Source: Rhodococcus sp. ABRD24
GTDB lineage: Bacteria; Actinomycetota; Actinomycetes; Mycobacteriales; Mycobacteriaceae
Direction of reading: 5' to 3'
Assembly (NCBI RefSeq): GCF_004328705.1
Contig: NZ_CP035319.1
Coordinates: 1,116,001-1,180,000 of the forward strand
DNA: 64,000 nucleotides
The notes beneath the pieces were generated by a model. That model was not told the origin of the DNA, did not search any database, and saw only the letters and a list, made by a program, of their open reading frames with translations. Positions 24,779 to 33,301 of the stretch are shown here, one piece after another (within the stretch, counting starts at the first letter, position 1; each line of letters opens with the position of its first letter). Made by a program: the position numbers and the translations under genes.

Positions 24779-25753
24779 TCAGTTCAGTCCGGCGTAGGAG
24801 TGAAGCCCGGAAACGACGAAGTTGATGGCGAACATGTTGAACAAGGTCGTCGCCAACGCGGCCACGTTGATCCACGAGGCCCGCAGACTGCGCCAGCCAC
24901 TGGTGGAACGGGCGTGCAGGTAAGCGGCATAGAGCACCCAGGCGATGAAGGAGACCGTTTCCTTCGGGTCCCACCCCCAGAATCGGCCCCAGGCGGCTTC
25001 GGCCCAGATCGCGCCGCAGATGATCCCGATCGTGTAGAGCGGGAACCCGATGATCGTGGTGCGGTACGCGACCCGGTCGAGCAGGCTCGCCTCGGGCAGG
25101 CGCGCAGCGATCCACGCAATCGGCCGGTGAGCACTCCCGTTGCCTCGGACCGCGAGTACGTGAAGGAGGCTCGCGGTGCTGGCGAAGGTCAAGATGCCGG
25201 ATGCCGTGACGATGACCGTGACGTGGATGGCTATCCAGTAGGACCGCAACGCCGGCACCACCGGAGCCGCGTCGGCATACATCGCCGCAGCGGCGACGAA
25301 GAGCAGAATGACCACCGGCGCCAGGACGAACACCGTCAAGGTGCGGATAGGGAACCGACGCAATGCCACCAGCCAGCAGATGACCGTGGCCGCGCACAGG
25401 AACAACGCATACTCGTAGAGGTTGCCGAGGGGCCAGCGGCTCGTGGCCAGACCTCGCAGCACGATTGCCGCTATGTTGAGCGCAGCCGCGACGATCGTCA
25501 CGGCGACCGCCGCCCGCCCGGCCCGTTCACTCCAGGGCCGCCGCCCCGGCGTCGTTCCCGCAACGGGCGGCTCGACGGAAGCCGGACCTCCCGCTCCTAC
25601 GGACACCCGCGCGCGAACGTCGGCTGCAACGCGATTCCGGACCGACGCTCCCGCGAAATCGAACACCGAAAGAACAAGCGCAAGAATGTAGATCGCAAAC
25701 GCTGACGCGAACGCGTAATCACTGTATTGGGCCAAGGCCGTATCGACCGGCAT
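24779..25753 (-). CDS. ccsB: CcsB/ResC-like cytochrome c biogenesis protein (orphan copy)
   Basis: A 324-residue membrane protein of the CcsA/ResC type, the haem-handling half of system II cytochrome c synthetase. About eight hydrophobic helices are visible, as is the tryptophan-rich haem-binding WGRFWGWDPKETVSF motif in the second half, with flanking His residues in AWVLYAAYLHAR. System II normally needs ResB/Ccs1 and CcdA/ResA, and none of these lies nearby. It could be a displaced single copy, a second copy, or a haem-handling protein with another partner. The ATG at 25753 was chosen for the GGGGGTGG upstream. It lies alone between glpK and an aminotransferase. Confidence 0.85.
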   Translation of the reverse strand: MPVDTALAQYSDYAFASAFAIYILALVLSVFDFAGASVRNRVAADVRARVSVGAGGPASVEPPVAGTTPGRRPWSERAGRAAVAVTIVAAALNIAAIVLRGLATSRWPLGNLYEYALFLCAATVICWLVALRRFPIRTLTVFVLAPVVILLFVAAAAMYADAAPVVPALRSYWIAIHVTVIVTASGILTFASTASLLHVLAVRGNGSAHRPIAWIAARLPEASLLDRVAYRTTIIGFPLYTIGIICGAIWAEAAWGRFWGWDPKETVSFIAWVLYAAYLHARSTSGWRSLRASWINVAALATTLFNMFAINFVVSGLHSYAGLN

Positions 25754-25857
25754 GGATTCCACCCCCGGAACTCGTCTACTACTACAGCAGATCGTAGACG
25801 GTGGCCATGCGGCGGGATCCACACCATCCCCGCACCCCCGGCGCTACACACTCCGTC

Positions 25858-27057
25858 TCAGCCCAGAGCTCGGTGCGCCGCCGCGAGTCGCGCCACGGCC
25901 TCGTTCAGAGTCTGCGCGGAATTGGTCGCGAAACACAGCCGGGCGCCGTGCGCATGCCCGCTGCCGAGTGCGAATGCCGAGCCCGGCACGAAGGCGACGC
26001 CGCGCCCCACCGCAGCCTCGAGTAGTACCGCCGTGTCGGTCCCATCCGTGAACTCGATCCAGCAGAACATGCCGCCGTGCACGGATGCCTGCGCGATGCG
26101 GTCACCGAACGCACCCTCGAGCGCCCCGAGAAGCGCCCGGGCCCGGCCCGAATACACCGTCCGGATGGTGTCCAGATGCCCGCTCAACCATGGGCGGTCC
26201 CCGAGCAGTTCCGCCGCGATCTGCTGGGTGAGCGACGATCCGCACAGGTCCGCGCCTTGCTTGAGTAGTTCGACGGCCTCGCACACTCGCCGGTCGCCGT
26301 GCAGCCAGCCCACCCGCAGTGCCGGCGCCAGTACCTTCGATGCACTCGACAACCGGATGACGCGGTCGGAATGGGCCGCGACGGGCACGGGCGCGGGCGT
26401 ACCGAACCACAGCTCGCCGTACGGATCGTCCTCGATGATCCAGAAGCCGTACCGGTCTGCGAGGTGCGCGAGGTGCGCACGTCGCGGTGCCGAAAGCACC
26501 ACGCCGCGAGGGTTGTGGAAGTTACTGACCGTGTGGACGAGTTTGGGCCGCAGACCGGACGCGAGCACCCGCTCGAGCGCTGCAGTGTCCATGCCGTTCT
26601 CGTCGAGCGCGACGGGCACCAACTGGGCCTGCGCGGCGCGGAACACTTGGAGCGCACCGGTATAGCCGGGGTCCTCGACGACGACGGCTTCGCCGGGATC
26701 GAGGAGCACCTGCGCGAGCAGGCTGAGCGCCTGCTGCGAGCCGTGCGTCACCACCACCTCGTCCGTCTCCACCCGTCGCCCGATGCGTTCGCACTCCCAC
26801 GCCGCGACGGTCTCACGTAATGGCGCCCAGCCCGGCGTCTCGCCGTACTGGACCGCCCGCGGATCCTGCAGCGCTCGCGTCGCGGCCTGCGAAATACGTT
26901 CGGCGGGAATCATCTCCGTTGCCGGAAGCCCGCCGGCGAGACTGACGACCTCCGGACGAGAGGTGAGCGTCAGCAGGTCACGGATGGCCGAACTGTGCAG
27001 GCCCGCCATGCGTGTGGACAGCGCGAGGGAGGAACCGGGAAACGAATCGAATGGCAT
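25858..27057 (-). CDS. PLP-dependent aminotransferase, LysN/aminoadipate-transaminase type
   Basis: A 399-residue fold-type I aminotransferase of the class I/II MocR-catalytic-domain branch, without the N-terminal DNA-binding domain. The order of motifs is SLAGGLPA near 40, QYGETPGW, THGSQQALSLLAQ, EDPGYTG, NFHNPRGVV, IIEDDPYGEL and the PLP lysine in SSASKVLAPALRVG. This branch includes 2-aminoadipate aminotransferase (LysN) and aromatic aminotransferases. Given lat, hglS and pcd in the same window, conversion of 2-aminoadipate to 2-oxoadipate is an attractive role but is inference. GGAG lies 8 nt before the ATG. Confidence 0.85.
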   Translation of the reverse strand: MPFDSFPGSSLALSTRMAGLHSSAIRDLLTLTSRPEVVSLAGGLPATEMIPAERISQAATRALQDPRAVQYGETPGWAPLRETVAAWECERIGRRVETDEVVVTHGSQQALSLLAQVLLDPGEAVVVEDPGYTGALQVFRAAQAQLVPVALDENGMDTAALERVLASGLRPKLVHTVSNFHNPRGVVLSAPRRAHLAHLADRYGFWIIEDDPYGELWFGTPAPVPVAAHSDRVIRLSSASKVLAPALRVGWLHGDRRVCEAVELLKQGADLCGSSLTQQIAAELLGDRPWLSGHLDTIRTVYSGRARALLGALEGAFGDRIAQASVHGGMFCWIEFTDGTDTAVLLEAAVGRGVAFVPGSAFALGSGHAHGARLCFATNSAQTLNEAVARLAAAHRALG

Positions 27058-27206
27058 GGAGACAACTCCGCAGTCGAGGAACTGCCGTCGCGCACGACGG
27101 CGAAGGACGAAGGCAGGAACACCCAGGTCGCCGACGGATCCTCGTGGCGGAGAGCGATGCGGTAGGCCGATGGTTCTCGACCCACCTATCGGATCATCCC
27201 ACAGCT

Positions 27207-27246
27207 CTCACCACCATGTGAAACTGACATCCCACATGGTGGTGAG
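27207..27246. terminator. 14-bp perfect inverted repeat between lpdA and the aminotransferase gene
   Basis: The arms at 27207-27220 and 27233-27246 are perfectly complementary around a 12-nt loop. The repeat lies 8 nt after the lpdA stop, so termination of lpdA is the simplest reading. It is less GC-rich than the other terminators here and sits about 150 nt upstream of the aminotransferase start, so an operator function is also possible. Confidence 0.55.
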
Positions 27247-27254
27247 CGAATGGA

Positions 27255-28658
27255 TCAGTCCAGGTCGTCGTGCCGCATGAGCTGCCGTGAGGCCTCGGTG
27301 ATGGACCCCGACAGCGACGGGTACACCGAGAATGTCTGCGCCAGATCGTTGACAGTGAGGTTGTTCTGGACGGCGATCGCGATCGGCAGGATCAACTCGG
27401 ACGCCGTCGCCGCGACCACGACACCACCGATGACCACACCGGTCGCGGGCCGGCAGAAGATCTTCACGAAACCGCGACGCAGACCGGACATCTTGGCTCG
27501 CGGGTTGGTGCTGAGCGGCAGCATGACGGTGCGGGCGGGGACCTCGCCGTTATCGATCGCGGCCTGGCTGACGCCGACGTTGGCGATCTCGGGGCGAGTG
27601 AACACCGCCGAAGCGACGGTCTTGAGCTTGATCGGGCTCACGCCCTCACCGAGCGCGTGGTACATCGCGATCCGGCCCTGCATCGCCGCAACCGAGGCGA
27701 GCGGCAGGAGGCCGGTGCAGTCACCGGCGGCATAAACACCCGATACGGAGGTGCGGGAGACGCGGTCGACGCGCAGGTACCCACCCTTGTCCAACTCGAT
27801 GCCGACCTTCTCGAGGCCGAGACCGCCGGTGTTGGGGGTAGAGCCGACCGCCATCAGGGCATGGCTGCCGGACACGGTTCGGCCGTCCGAGAGCTTGACG
27901 ACAACGCCGTCCTCGGTGCGCTCGACGGCATCGGCCCGTGCGTGCTTGACGAGCGTCACGCCGCGCTCCGCGAGGACGTCCTCGAGAACCAGCGCAGCAT
28001 CGGCGTCCTCGTGCGGCATGACGCGGTCACGGCTGGACACCAGCGTGACCTTGACGCCCATCTCCGTGTACGCGGACACGAACTCGGCGCCCGTGACACC
28101 GGAACCGACGACCACCAGATGCGAAGGCAACTCCTCGAGGTCGTACAGGTGGCGCCACGTGAGGATCCGCTCTCCGTCCGGCACCGCGCCCGGCAGCACA
28201 CGGGGGCTGGCGCCGGTGGCGATGAGGACGACGTCGGCTTCGAGAACCTTCTCCTCGCCGGTGGCCAGGGTCGCGCGGACCTGGTGCGCAGCCATGCCGA
28301 CCTGCGGGTCGATCAGTTCGGCCGTACCCGACAGAAGCTGGACGCCGACGCTCTGCAGGCGGGTGCGGATGTCGGACGACTGGACCTGAGCGAGGTTCTT
28401 GACCCGGGAGTTGATCTGCGGCAGCGAGATCGACGCGCCGGCCGGATCGAGAGAAATGCCCAGGTCGGTGGCGCGGCGCATGTCGGTGCGGATGCCGGTC
28501 GAGGCGATGAACGTCTTCGACGGCACACAGTCGAACAGGACACACGCACCACCGATGCCGTCGGAATCGACCAGAGACACGGAAGCGCCGTGTTGTGCGG
28601 CTACCAGCGCTGCCTCGTATCCGGCAGGTCCGCCACCGATGATCACAATCCGGCTCAT
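27255..28658 (-). CDS. lpdA: NAD(P)H-quinone dehydrogenase of the LpdA type
   Basis: A 467-residue flavoprotein disulfide reductase family member: FAD motif IGGGPAGYEAA at the N-terminus, redox pair C-x4-C in GGACVLFDCVPSK, and NAD motif GSGVTGAEF. The C-terminal segment reads VYPSLSGS where true lipoamide dehydrogenases have H-x-HPTLSE, so the catalytic His-Glu pair is missing. That absence is characteristic of M. tuberculosis LpdA (Rv3303c), which acts as an NAD(P)H:quinone reductase contributing to oxidative-stress resistance. The gene is divergent from the gamma-glutamylcyclotransferase gene, as in M. tuberculosis. Confidence 0.92.
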   Translation of the reverse strand: MSRIVIIGGGPAGYEAALVAAQHGASVSLVDSDGIGGACVLFDCVPSKTFIASTGIRTDMRRATDLGISLDPAGASISLPQINSRVKNLAQVQSSDIRTRLQSVGVQLLSGTAELIDPQVGMAAHQVRATLATGEEKVLEADVVLIATGASPRVLPGAVPDGERILTWRHLYDLEELPSHLVVVGSGVTGAEFVSAYTEMGVKVTLVSSRDRVMPHEDADAALVLEDVLAERGVTLVKHARADAVERTEDGVVVKLSDGRTVSGSHALMAVGSTPNTGGLGLEKVGIELDKGGYLRVDRVSRTSVSGVYAAGDCTGLLPLASVAAMQGRIAMYHALGEGVSPIKLKTVASAVFTRPEIANVGVSQAAIDNGEVPARTVMLPLSTNPRAKMSGLRRGFVKIFCRPATGVVIGGVVVAATASELILPIAIAVQNNLTVNDLAQTFSVYPSLSGSITEASRQLMRHDDLD

Positions 28659-28832
28659 TCGTCCTCCAAGCTCGCCGCGCCCGCCGGGATCTCCAGCAGG
28701 CCCGATGACAACGCTATTCCAGTGACCGGGACCACGCGGGCGAAGGTCCCCCGTCGACGTCTACATCGGCGCCGAACGAGCCCGGACGAGCGCCGGACGG
28801 TCTCCCGCTACCCGCCACCCGTGAACACGGAT

Positions 28833-28838
28833 TAGGCT
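28833..28838 (+). promoter_or_regulatory. -10 box of a leaderless promoter (gamma-glutamylcyclotransferase gene)
   Basis: TAGGCT lies 7 nt before the GTG at 28846, with no ribosome-binding site between. The preceding 28659-28832 gap shows no other feature that I can support. Confidence 0.5.
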
Positions 28839-28845
28839 TGCCGCC

Positions 28846-29307
28846 GTGCCGATCTATGCCGCCTACGGGTCCAACATGCATCCGGAACAGATGCTCGAGC
28901 GCTGCCCGCACTCGCCGATGGCGGGGACCGGGTGGCTCAACGGATGGCGGCTGACCTTCAGCGGCGGCGACATCGGCTGGGAGGGCGCGCTGGCCACCGT
29001 CGTCGAGGACCCTGACTCCAAGGTGTTCGTCGTCCTGTACGACGTGCCCGACGAGGACGAGGTGCGGCTCGACCGCTGGGAGGGCTCCGAGCTCGGCATC
29101 CATCGCAAGATCCGGCTCCGCGTCGACACCGCCGACGGGCCGGTGCTGGCCTGGCTGTACGTGCTCGACGCCTACGAGGGCGGCCTGCCGTCCGCTCGCT
29201 ACCTCGGTGTGATGGCCGACGCCGCGGAGATCGCCGGCGCCCCCGCCGACTACGTGCGCAGCCTGCGCACCCGCAACAGCCGCAATGTCGGGCCCGGCAC
29301 CCCGTAA
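28846..29307 (+). CDS. Gamma-glutamylcyclotransferase-family protein
   Basis: A 153-residue AIG2/GGCT-fold protein. The substrate-binding YGSN motif is at residues 6-9 (AAYGSNMHPEQM), and a candidate catalytic Glu lies in the DRWEGSELG segment near residue 69. The fold releases 5-oxoproline from gamma-glutamyl compounds, but bacterial members often have undefined substrates. It begins with GTG directly after a -10 box (leaderless). M. tuberculosis Rv3304 occupies the same position next to lpdA. Confidence 0.85.
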   Translation: MPIYAAYGSNMHPEQMLERCPHSPMAGTGWLNGWRLTFSGGDIGWEGALATVVEDPDSKVFVVLYDVPDEDEVRLDRWEGSELGIHRKIRLRVDTADGPVLAWLYVLDAYEGGLPSARYLGVMADAAEIAGAPADYVRSLRTRNSRNVGPGTP

Positions 29308-29366
29308 TCTCAGCGCCTTCACCGCCTCCACCACCTTCACCACCCGGCTCAGCAGTCCGGCGCAGC

Positions 29367-30518
29367 TCAGGTCTGCAGCACCAGGTTCGTCAGCACCCGC
29401 ACTCCGGTCGTCAGAGCCCGCTCGTCGATGTCGAACGTCGGCTGGTGGATATCCAGTTGCTCGCCGTGACCGGACCACACCCCCAGCCGCGCCATCGCAC
29501 CGGGAGCCTCCTCGAGGTACCAGGAGAAATCCTCGCCGCCGCCCGACTGCGGCGTGTCGGCGAGCGCGTCCGGGCCGATCGCCCGCACCGCGTCCTCGAA
29601 CATGCGCGCGGAGATCTCGTCGTTGACAACGGGTGGCACGCCCCGCCGATAGTTGAGCTCGTACCGCACCCCGGTGGGCGCGAGCAGCCCGTGCACGATC
29701 TCGCGGACCGTCGGCTCGAGCAGTGCCCACGTGTCGTGGTCGCCCGTGCGCACCGTGCCGGTGAGGATGCCGCTGCGCGGGATCGCGTTGGGGGCCTGGC
29801 CGGCACTCACCGCGCCCCACACCATGACGGTGCCGCTGCGCGGATCGATCCGGCGGCTGAGCATCCCGGGCAGCCCGGTGATCACCGTACCGATCGCGTA
29901 CACCAGATCGGTCGTCAGGTGCGGACGGGACGTGTGGCCTCCCGGCGAATCGAGCACGAGTTCGACGGTGTCGGCGGCCGAGGTGATCGCGCCGACACGC
30001 ACCCCAACCTTGCCTGCTTCGAGGCGCGGATCGCAGTGCAGCGCAAAAATTCTCGACACTCCCTGCATACCGCCCGCGGCGACGACGTCCAGCGCGCCGC
30101 CGGGCATGACCTCCTCGGCCGGCTGGAAGATCAGCCGCACCCCGATCGGCAACTGTGGCAACGAGTTCAGCGCGAGTGCCGTGCCGAGCAGGATCGCGGT
30201 GTGGGCGTCGTGGCCACATGCGTGCGAGACGCCGGGAACCTGCGACGTGTACGGCGCACCGGTCGCCTCGTGCATCGGCAGCGCGTCCATGTCTGCCCGC
30301 AGACCGATTCGCATTCCGCCCGGGCCGATATCGCAGACCACGCCCGTCCCGCCGGGAAGCAGCAGCGGCGACATCCCAGCCGCCGACAGAGTGCTCGCGA
30401 CGAACGCGGTGGTCGCGAACTCGTGTCGCGCCAGTTCCGGATTTGCATGGAAGTGCCGTCGCCAACGCGACAGGTCCATCGCGTGATCCGCCAGCCAGTT
30501 CTCGATCCCGACGTTCAC
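29367..30518 (-). CDS. M20-family amidohydrolase (AmiA1-like)
   Basis: A 383-residue M20D metallopeptidase/aminoacylase-type amidohydrolase. It has the HANPELARHEF start, an ACGHDAHTAILLGTA metal-binding block with the conserved Cys, and an IFQPAEEVMPGGA segment containing the catalytic Glu. Members hydrolyse N-acyl amino acids, indole-3-acetyl conjugates or similar amides. It overlaps the upstream amidohydrolase by 4 nt and is its operon partner. The pair corresponds to amiA1/amiB1 (Rv3305c/Rv3306c) by order. Substrates are not known for either. Confidence 0.88.
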   Translation of the reverse strand: MNVGIENWLADHAMDLSRWRRHFHANPELARHEFATTAFVASTLSAAGMSPLLLPGGTGVVCDIGPGGMRIGLRADMDALPMHEATGAPYTSQVPGVSHACGHDAHTAILLGTALALNSLPQLPIGVRLIFQPAEEVMPGGALDVVAAGGMQGVSRIFALHCDPRLEAGKVGVRVGAITSAADTVELVLDSPGGHTSRPHLTTDLVYAIGTVITGLPGMLSRRIDPRSGTVMVWGAVSAGQAPNAIPRSGILTGTVRTGDHDTWALLEPTVREIVHGLLAPTGVRYELNYRRGVPPVVNDEISARMFEDAVRAIGPDALADTPQSGGGEDFSWYLEEAPGAMARLGVWSGHGEQLDIHQPTFDIDERALTTGVRVLTNLVLQT

Positions 30519-31714
30519 CGTCGAGCCACCCCCTCGAGCAGGCGCACCCGCTGATCTTCGTCGAGCGCGGCCCGGATCGCGGTGCGCGCCAGGGCGATCG
30601 CACCGTCGACAACGGCCCGATCTGCGGACTCGTTCACACTGGCCGCAGCGAACTCCGGCTGATGGGTCACCGCGCCACCGGAGTCGATGCCGACGACCGG
30701 GTGGATGCCGGGCAGCACATGGGTGACATTGCCCATGTCCGTACTGCCCAGCGGGCGTGATGATTCCAGGTCCACGGGCAGTGGCGTGCGGCCCAGATCG
30801 CCGATCTCGTCACGGTAGGCGCCGACCAGCCACGGGTCCGGTTTCAGTTCCGCGTAGGTCGGTGACACCGTCCGCACTGCGTGAGTGCAGCCGGTCGCGA
30901 GGGCGCCTGCCGCAAAACAGGCCTCGGCCCGCGCAGCCAGTTCCTCGAGGGACTCCGCGGTCCGCGCGCGTAGGTAGTACAGCATCTCGGTTCGCGCCGG
31001 AACGATGTTCGGCGCGGCGCCACCGTCGCTGACGATGCCATGCAACTGCTGCCCCGGTGCGAGATGCTGACGCAACAGCGCCAGAGACACCTGTGCGACG
31101 GTGGTGGCGTCGGCGGCGTTGCGGCCGAACTCCGGTGCAGCCGAGGCATGCGCCTCCCGGCCTGTGTAGGTCACCGCGATGTCCGCGAGCGCCAGCGAGG
31201 TCGCACCGACGATGTCGAACGGGCCCGGATGCACCATGAGCGCCGCGGCGACACCGTCGAATGCACCTCGCTCGAGCATCAGGACCTTGCCGCCGCCGGT
31301 TTCCTCCGCAGGCGTGCCGATGACGCGGACGGTGATACCGAGCTGATCGGCGAGCGGCGCCAGCGCAACTCCCGCGCCGACGGCCGCCGCCGCAATGATG
31401 TTGTGCCCGCACGCATGCCCGATCTCGGGCAGCGCGTCGTACTCGGCACAGATCCCGATCACCAGCTCGCCACTGCCGAAGGTCGCGTCGAACGCCGTCG
31501 GCAGATCAGCGATGCCGGAGCGCACCTCGAACCCGCGTTCGCGAAGCAACTCGGAAACCTTGGCCGCGCTGCGGTGCTCCTCGAACGCGAGCTCGGGTTC
31601 GGCATGGATGGAATGAGACAGCGCAACCAAGTCGGGCCGCGCGGCGAGTACCGCCGCGGACGCCGCTGCCGATGGTGCGGACGGCGAGCCTGCAGCCGAG
31701 AACCCTGAATTCAC
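30515..31714 (-). CDS. M20-family amidohydrolase (AmiB1-like)
   Basis: A 399-residue M20 amidohydrolase. It has the SIHAEPELAFEEHRSA start, the EIGHACGHNIIAAAAVGAG metal-binding motif and a TPAEETGGGKV segment that carries the catalytic Glu. The AbgB/p-aminobenzoyl-glutamate hydrolase branch of M20 looks most similar (GGAAPNIVPARTEMLYYLRA segment). The N-terminus is Ala-rich but not a signal peptide. It is the first gene of the two-gene operon and overlaps the second by 4 nt. The two may form a heteromeric pair as AbgA-AbgB do; this is inference. Confidence 0.88.
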   Translation of the reverse strand: MNSGFSAAGSPSAPSAAASAAVLAARPDLVALSHSIHAEPELAFEEHRSAAKVSELLRERGFEVRSGIADLPTAFDATFGSGELVIGICAEYDALPEIGHACGHNIIAAAAVGAGVALAPLADQLGITVRVIGTPAEETGGGKVLMLERGAFDGVAAALMVHPGPFDIVGATSLALADIAVTYTGREAHASAAPEFGRNAADATTVAQVSLALLRQHLAPGQQLHGIVSDGGAAPNIVPARTEMLYYLRARTAESLEELAARAEACFAAGALATGCTHAVRTVSPTYAELKPDPWLVGAYRDEIGDLGRTPLPVDLESSRPLGSTDMGNVTHVLPGIHPVVGIDSGGAVTHQPEFAAASVNESADRAVVDGAIALARTAIRAALDEDQRVRLLEGVARR

Positions 31715-31751
31715 AGTCCCCAGTCTGTCACCCCACCGAAGCGGGGCCCGA

Positions 31752-32450
31752 CTATCCGAGCTTGAAGTTGCTCTCGTCGGTCAAGGTGCCCAGTGCCACC
31801 AGCGCATCCCGGTGAATCCCGCTCTTGATGCCGGACAGATTGGCTCCGTGGGTCGCTACCAGCGCCGATGCTCGCGCGACGGCAGCCCCGAGCACCAGAT
31901 CGCCCTCGACGGCGTCGTCGACGATTCCGGCAGCGAGCGCATCGGCTCCGCCGTAGCGCCGACCCGTCGTCATCGCCTCGACGGCCGTCTGCCGGGGCAG
32001 CCGCGTCGACAGCAACGTCGACATGCCCACGGTGAAGGGCATGGTCAGGTTGACCTCGGGCAGGCAGTAGTAGCCACGGTCACTGCGCATCACCCGGAAA
32101 TCGTGAGAACTCGCCAGCATCGCGCCCGCCCCGAACGCGTGGCCCTGCACCGCCGCGACGGTTGCCATCGGGAAGGTCAGGATCCGCGAGAAGATCGTGT
32201 GGACCCGGTCCAGATACCCGGGCAGCTTGTCGAGGTTGACGAAGATCCAGTCGGTGTCGAGCCCGTTGGTGAAGAACTTGCCGGTCGCGGTGGTGACCAG
32301 CGCCGCGGGACCCTCGTGCGCCTCGACCTCGTCGAGCAGTGCGTGGGTGGCATCGATCCAGTCGGGGTGGAACCGATTCTCGTTGTCCGTCTCGCCCTCG
32401 GAACCGAGGTAGAGGACGAAGACGTCGCCTTGGCGATTCAGGTATGGCAT
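31752..32450 (-). CDS. Enoyl-CoA hydratase/isomerase (crotonase) family protein
   Basis: A 232-residue crotonase-fold protein, taken from the ATG at 32450 because TAATAT lies exactly 7 nt upstream on that strand (leaderless). The oxyanion-hole segments are visible: ATGKFFTNGLDTDWI, and VAAVQGHAFGAGAMLA. The length and DNENRF.PDW segment resemble the Delta3-Delta2 enoyl-CoA isomerase-like branch found in plants and actinobacteria. Catalytic Glu positions of the classical hydratase are not obvious. It is divergent from punA, with a palindromic operator candidate between. Confidence 0.85.
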   Translation of the reverse strand: MPYLNRQGDVFVLYLGSEGETDNENRFHPDWIDATHALLDEVEAHEGPAALVTTATGKFFTNGLDTDWIFVNLDKLPGYLDRVHTIFSRILTFPMATVAAVQGHAFGAGAMLASSHDFRVMRSDRGYYCLPEVNLTMPFTVGMSTLLSTRLPRQTAVEAMTTGRRYGGADALAAGIVDDAVEGDLVLGAAVARASALVATHGANLSGIKSGIHRDALVALGTLTDESNFKLG

Positions 32451-32457
32451 GTCAGCG

Positions 32458-32507
32458 ATATTACCCATTTACTACCCGTGAGTAACTTTTGGTGGCACCA
32501 CTACTGT
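32458..32507. promoter_or_regulatory. Divergent leaderless promoters with a TTACT-N7-AGTAA palindrome
   Basis: The minus-strand -10 TAATAT (32458-32463) serves the crotonase gene and the plus-strand -10 TACTGT (32502-32507) serves punA. Between them, at 32469-32485, lies TTACT-ACCCGTG-AGTAA, a perfect 5-bp inverted repeat. A dimeric repressor bound there would cover both promoters. Confidence 0.45.
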
Positions 32508-32515
32508 GTTCGTTC

Positions 32516-33301
32516 ATGCACACACTCGAGCAGCAGGCCTCCGACATCCTGGCCGAACGCACCGGCGTCGCAAAGCATGCAGCTGCCGTCATCCTCGGTT
32601 CCGGCTGGCAGGCCGCCGCCGACGCGCTCGGCGAGCCCGTTGGGGTGGTGCCGATGGCTGAGCTGCCCGGGTTCGCGACCCCATCCGCATCCGGCCATGC
32701 CGGCTCGGTGCTGTCGGTGCGTGTCGGCGAGACCCCGATCCTGGTGCTGCTCGGCCGCGCCCACGCCTACGAGGGTCACGACCTCGCCCGCGTGGTGCAC
32801 CCGGTCCGGACCGCGATCGCGGCCGGAGCGGAGACCGTCATCCTCACCAACGCGGCCGGCGGCATCCGTGCGGACATGCGTGTCGGCGAGCCCGTCCTCA
32901 TCAGCGACCACCTCAACCTCACCGCACGCTCACCCCTCGTCGGCGCCGATTTCGTGGACCTGGTCGATGCGTACAGTCCGCAGTTGCGCAGCCTTGCCCG
33001 CACGATCGACCCCTCCCTGAGTGAGGGGGTGTACGCGGGCCTGCCGGGACCGCACTACGAGACCCCCGCCGAGATCCGCATGCTGCGCACGCTCGGCGCC
33101 GACCTGGTCGGGATGTCCACCGTCCACGAGACCATCGCGGCCCGTGCGCTCGGCGCCCGCGTCCTCGGAATCTCGCTGGTGACGAACCTCGCGGCCGGAG
33201 TCACCGGTGAGCCGCTCGACCATGCCGAGGTCCTCGCCGCCGGACTGGCGTCGGCCGCCCGGATGGGCGAGCTGCTGCGCGAACTCGTGTCGCGGCTGTG
33301 A
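32516..33301 (+). CDS. punA: Purine-nucleoside phosphorylase
   Basis: A 261-residue trimeric-type PNP, splitting (deoxy)inosine and (deoxy)guanosine with phosphate to free base and ribose-1-phosphate. The family signatures are present: ILGSGW phosphate loop, [17 protein letters not shown], the [13 protein letters not shown] signature containing the base-site Glu, and VTNLAAG with the Asn. The ATG at 32516 follows TACTGT by 8 nt, so it is likely leaderless; an in-frame GTG at 32489 is less likely. The end overlaps pmmB by 4 nt, so ribose-1-phosphate is released next to a phosphosugar mutase. Confidence 0.94.
   Translation: MHTLEQQASDILAERTGVAKHAAAVILGSGWQAAADALGEPVGVVPMAELPGFATPSASGHAGSVLSVRVGETPILVLLGRAHAYEGHDLARVVHPVRTAIAAGAETVILTNAAGGIRADMRVGEPVLISDHLNLTARSPLVGADFVDLVDAYSPQLRSLARTIDPSLSEGVYAGLPGPHYETPAEIRMLRTLGADLVGMSTVHETIAARALGARVLGISLVTNLAAGVTGEPLDHAEVLAAGLASAARMGELLRELVSRL

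Noticed and set aside
27255..28658. Lipoamide dehydrogenase of the pyruvate dehydrogenase complex
   Set aside because: The C-terminal His-Glu pair needed for dihydrolipoamide oxidation is missing (VYPSLSGS), as in the quinone reductase LpdA.
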